Shown here piece by piece: positions 62,063 to 64,000 of a DNA stretch of 64,000 bases. Below the pieces are notes generated by a model. The model made no database searches. It was not told the origin of the DNA and saw only the letters and a program-made list of their open reading frames with translations. The first letter of the stretch is position 1, and every line of letters begins with the position of its first letter. The DNA lies in the NCBI GenBank assembly GCA_030141605.1, contig JAQGDQ010000350.1:185489-249488 (forward strand), read 5' to 3'. The position numbers and the translations under genes are program-made. This DNA is from Tubiluchus corallicola (taxonomy: Eukaryota; Priapulida; Priapulimorpha; Priapulimorphida; Tubiluchidae).

Positions 62063-62753
62063 GTAAGCGTTCTTACCTGTTCAGAAATGAGCAGAAACAA
62101 TTAAGATAATCAGTTTCTACTTATGCTCAGGTACAATTAGGAAATCTTCACTTTAGCCTAAAGTTTTTAATTTTAATTTTGTGCTTTCGCACTCAGTATA
62201 CATAATGTTTTGATTTTTTAAAGGAAAACCGTACGATTGATTAGACCCAATCTCATTTTAATTTAGAATCCCGAAAGTCCATTTTAATGCCTATAAAAGT
62301 TAGCAATTGTTTCTAATATTTGAATAATTACCTTCGAAAGTTAATTAACGGCAGCGGAACACAGCTAACGCTTACGTCACAAACTAACCACAGTTTGTGC
62401 AACGGTAGGCATCTTCCCTGCGCGTCAAGCACGTTTGTGTAAACAAAGATTGCTGTAAGATGTGCAGAGCAAGGTGCTGTATGTCATGTCTACATCACAC
62501 TGATGTCAGAGACGAATGCTGCAGATCATAATCATGCCTATTTATCGTTCACGCAATTGTGACGAAAGGCGCCATTGTCAGTCTTAGTGGATACGCTGAA
62601 TCGCATATAACTTTGAAAGTTTAACATAATTTAATCTAACATTATTATTTAATCTAAGCCTTGATTTTAAAAAACTATTGTAGTGTTCAGTATTTTAGAA
62701 AATACTTTATTTTGATCTAATGTCTATACAATCGTCCAGCTTTTCCTTTCAAG

Positions 62754-63215
62754 CAGGGGTGTGCAAATTCTCTGACTAGCCGGGCCACAGGCAGTTTGAT
62801 CAAGGAGCCAAGTACAGAAAGGCCTAATAACGATTTTTTTGCATCCGACCTGCGTGCATCATTACTACTACACTCAAGAAACTATTTTAGAAGTTATTAA
62901 AATTTATATTACAAACCATATATTTCTACTTTCAGGACAGATAGTGGTAATTTCATTACAATGCATATTAGTAATGTGTATCACACAGTCTGTGTAGTAC
63001 AGTGACATTAAGCTACAACCGTCTTGTAAGGGTTAATGGCATCCGATCTAGTAGAAAAAACCCGCACTATCTTTGGGATCGTGGCACGGACTTCAGCTGG
63101 TTACGCTCAATTAATCGCCCGGGCCGCACTTTCATTAGGTTGACAAATCTCTTTTCGGGCTGCACAAATTCTCTCGGCGGGCCGCAAGTGGCCCGCGGGC
63201 CTTTGCACACCTCTG
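62754..63215. mobile_element. hAT-type MITE, family CAGGGGTGTGCAAAT, copy 2, at the palindrome apex
   Basis: Starts CAGGGGTGTGCAAAT and ends TTTGCACACCTCTG. Flanks CTTTCAAG (62,746-62,753) and CTTTAAAG (63,216-63,223) resemble an 8-bp target duplication with one mismatch. It is inverted relative to the copy at 46,594-47,074. The 82-codon frame inside it is not a gene. Confidence 0.9.
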
Positions 63216-63904
63216 CTTTAAAGAAAGCTGGACGATTGTATAGACATTAGATCAAAATAAAGTATTTTCTAAAATACTGAACACTACAATAGTTTTTTAA
63301 AATCAAGGCTTAGATTAAATAATAATGTTAGATTAAATTATGTTAAACTTTCAAAGTTATATGCGATTCAGCGTATCCACTAAGACTGACAATGGCGCCT
63401 TTCGTCACAATTGCGTGAACGATAAATAGGCATGATTATGATCTGCAGCATTCGTCTCTGACATCAGTGTGATGTAGACATGACATACAGCACCTTGCTC
63501 TGCACATCTTACAGCAATCTTTGTTTACACAAACGTGCTTGACGCGCAGGGAAGATGCCTACCATTTCATAAACTGTGGTTAGTTTGTGACGTGAGTGAT
63601 AACTGTGTTCGGTTGCTTTTAATTAACTTTCGAAGGTAATTATTCAAATATTAGAAACAATTGCTAACTTTTATAGGCATTAAAATGGACTTTCGGGATT
63701 CTAAATTAAAATGAGATTGGGTCTAATCAATCGTACGGTTTTCCTTTAAAAAATCAAAACATTATGTATACTGAGTGCGAAAGCACAAAATTAAAATTAA
63801 AAACTTTAGGCTAAAGTGAAGATTTCCTAATTGTACCTGAGCATAAGTAGAAACTGATTATCTTAATTGTTTCTGCTCATTTCTGAACAGGTAAGAACGC
63901 TTAC

Positions 63905-64000
63905 CTGACGTGAAGTTGAGAGGAAGTCGTTTTGGAGCCTGAGCTCGAGGATATTTTTCACTAAATTCTTTGTACATCTGTAACTTTGCTTCGTAATCGT
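63905..64000 (-). pseudogene. Inverted copy of NAA15 exon 6
   Basis: Identical in reverse complement to 61,967-62,062, including the donor GTAAGC. The window ends exactly at the first base of the exon copy. It is part of the palindrome and cannot serve the plus-strand NAA15 transcript. Confidence 0.93.

Larger units (their letters stand above)
61967..64000. repeat. Large palindrome: inverted duplication of NAA15 exon 6 and intron
   Basis: The left arm (61,967-62,753) is repeated as its reverse complement at 63,216-64,000. The coordinates sum to 125,967 from the outer ends inward. By eye the arms are identical except for 11 substitutions confined to 62,349-62,403 (63,564-63,618 on the right) and a small difference at the apex border. 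The centre is a 462-bp MITE. The inverted repeat probably continues past the window end. Confidence 0.95.

Noticed and set aside
63002-63250. 82-codon ORF near the right end
   Set aside because: It lies inside the hAT-type MITE at the palindrome apex and has no protein features.

Overview
This is nuclear DNA from an AT-rich invertebrate animal. The genes are split by GT-AG introns, the conserved proteins (AIMP1, Rab33, NAA15) are clearly metazoan, and introns and intergenic DNA are crowded with transposons: a complete BEL/Pao LTR retrotransposon, LINE relics, tRNA-derived SINEs, many hAT-type MITEs and a piggyBac-type MITE. I cannot place the organism further from sequence alone.

Left part (1-21,180): two tandemly duplicated S1 (trypsin-fold) secreted serine protease genes on the minus strand. 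I rebuilt both by hand from exon homology, splice sites and phase. Gene A (6386 to 473, final exon beyond the left edge) keeps the catalytic His and Asp. Gene B (17462 to 11015, seven exons, 315 aa) is complete but has Arg in place of the catalytic His and Ile in place of the catalytic Ser, so it reads as an inactive serine protease homologue. In gene A, minisatellites have grown out of exon edges: a 102-bp unit x13 built from a 3' splice site plus 84 nt of exon, and about nine degenerate copies of a 5' splice-site region. Between and upstream of the genes lie a 5'-truncated LINE, a local tandem duplication, SINE-like segments, long (CT)n arrays and a relic first exon.

Middle part (21,180-31,012): a BEL/Pao retrotransposon with about 98% identical LTRs and one intact 1978-codon gag-pol ORF. 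Its 5' leader carries a 1.3-kb TIR element, which itself contains a 96-bp MITE with a perfect 8-bp target duplication. A LINE endonuclease relic abuts the 3' LTR.

Right part (31,459-64,000): AIMP1 (plus strand, six coding exons, 309 aa), Rab33 (minus strand, two coding exons, 258 aa) and the first six coding exons of NAA15 (plus strand, 304 residues). Rab33 and NAA15 are head to head with 740 bp between start codons. AIMP1 serves the multi-aminoacyl-tRNA-synthetase complex, Rab33 Golgi and autophagy traffic, and NAA15 the ribosome-bound NatA N-terminal acetyltransferase; they do not form one pathway. Their introns hold many MITEs, several with 8-bp target duplications.

The last 2 kb is a large palindrome. 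NAA15 exon 6 and about 690 bp of the following intron reappear inverted to the window end, with a hAT-type MITE at the apex and all internal mismatches in one short patch. This is either a recent inverted duplication or an assembly join.
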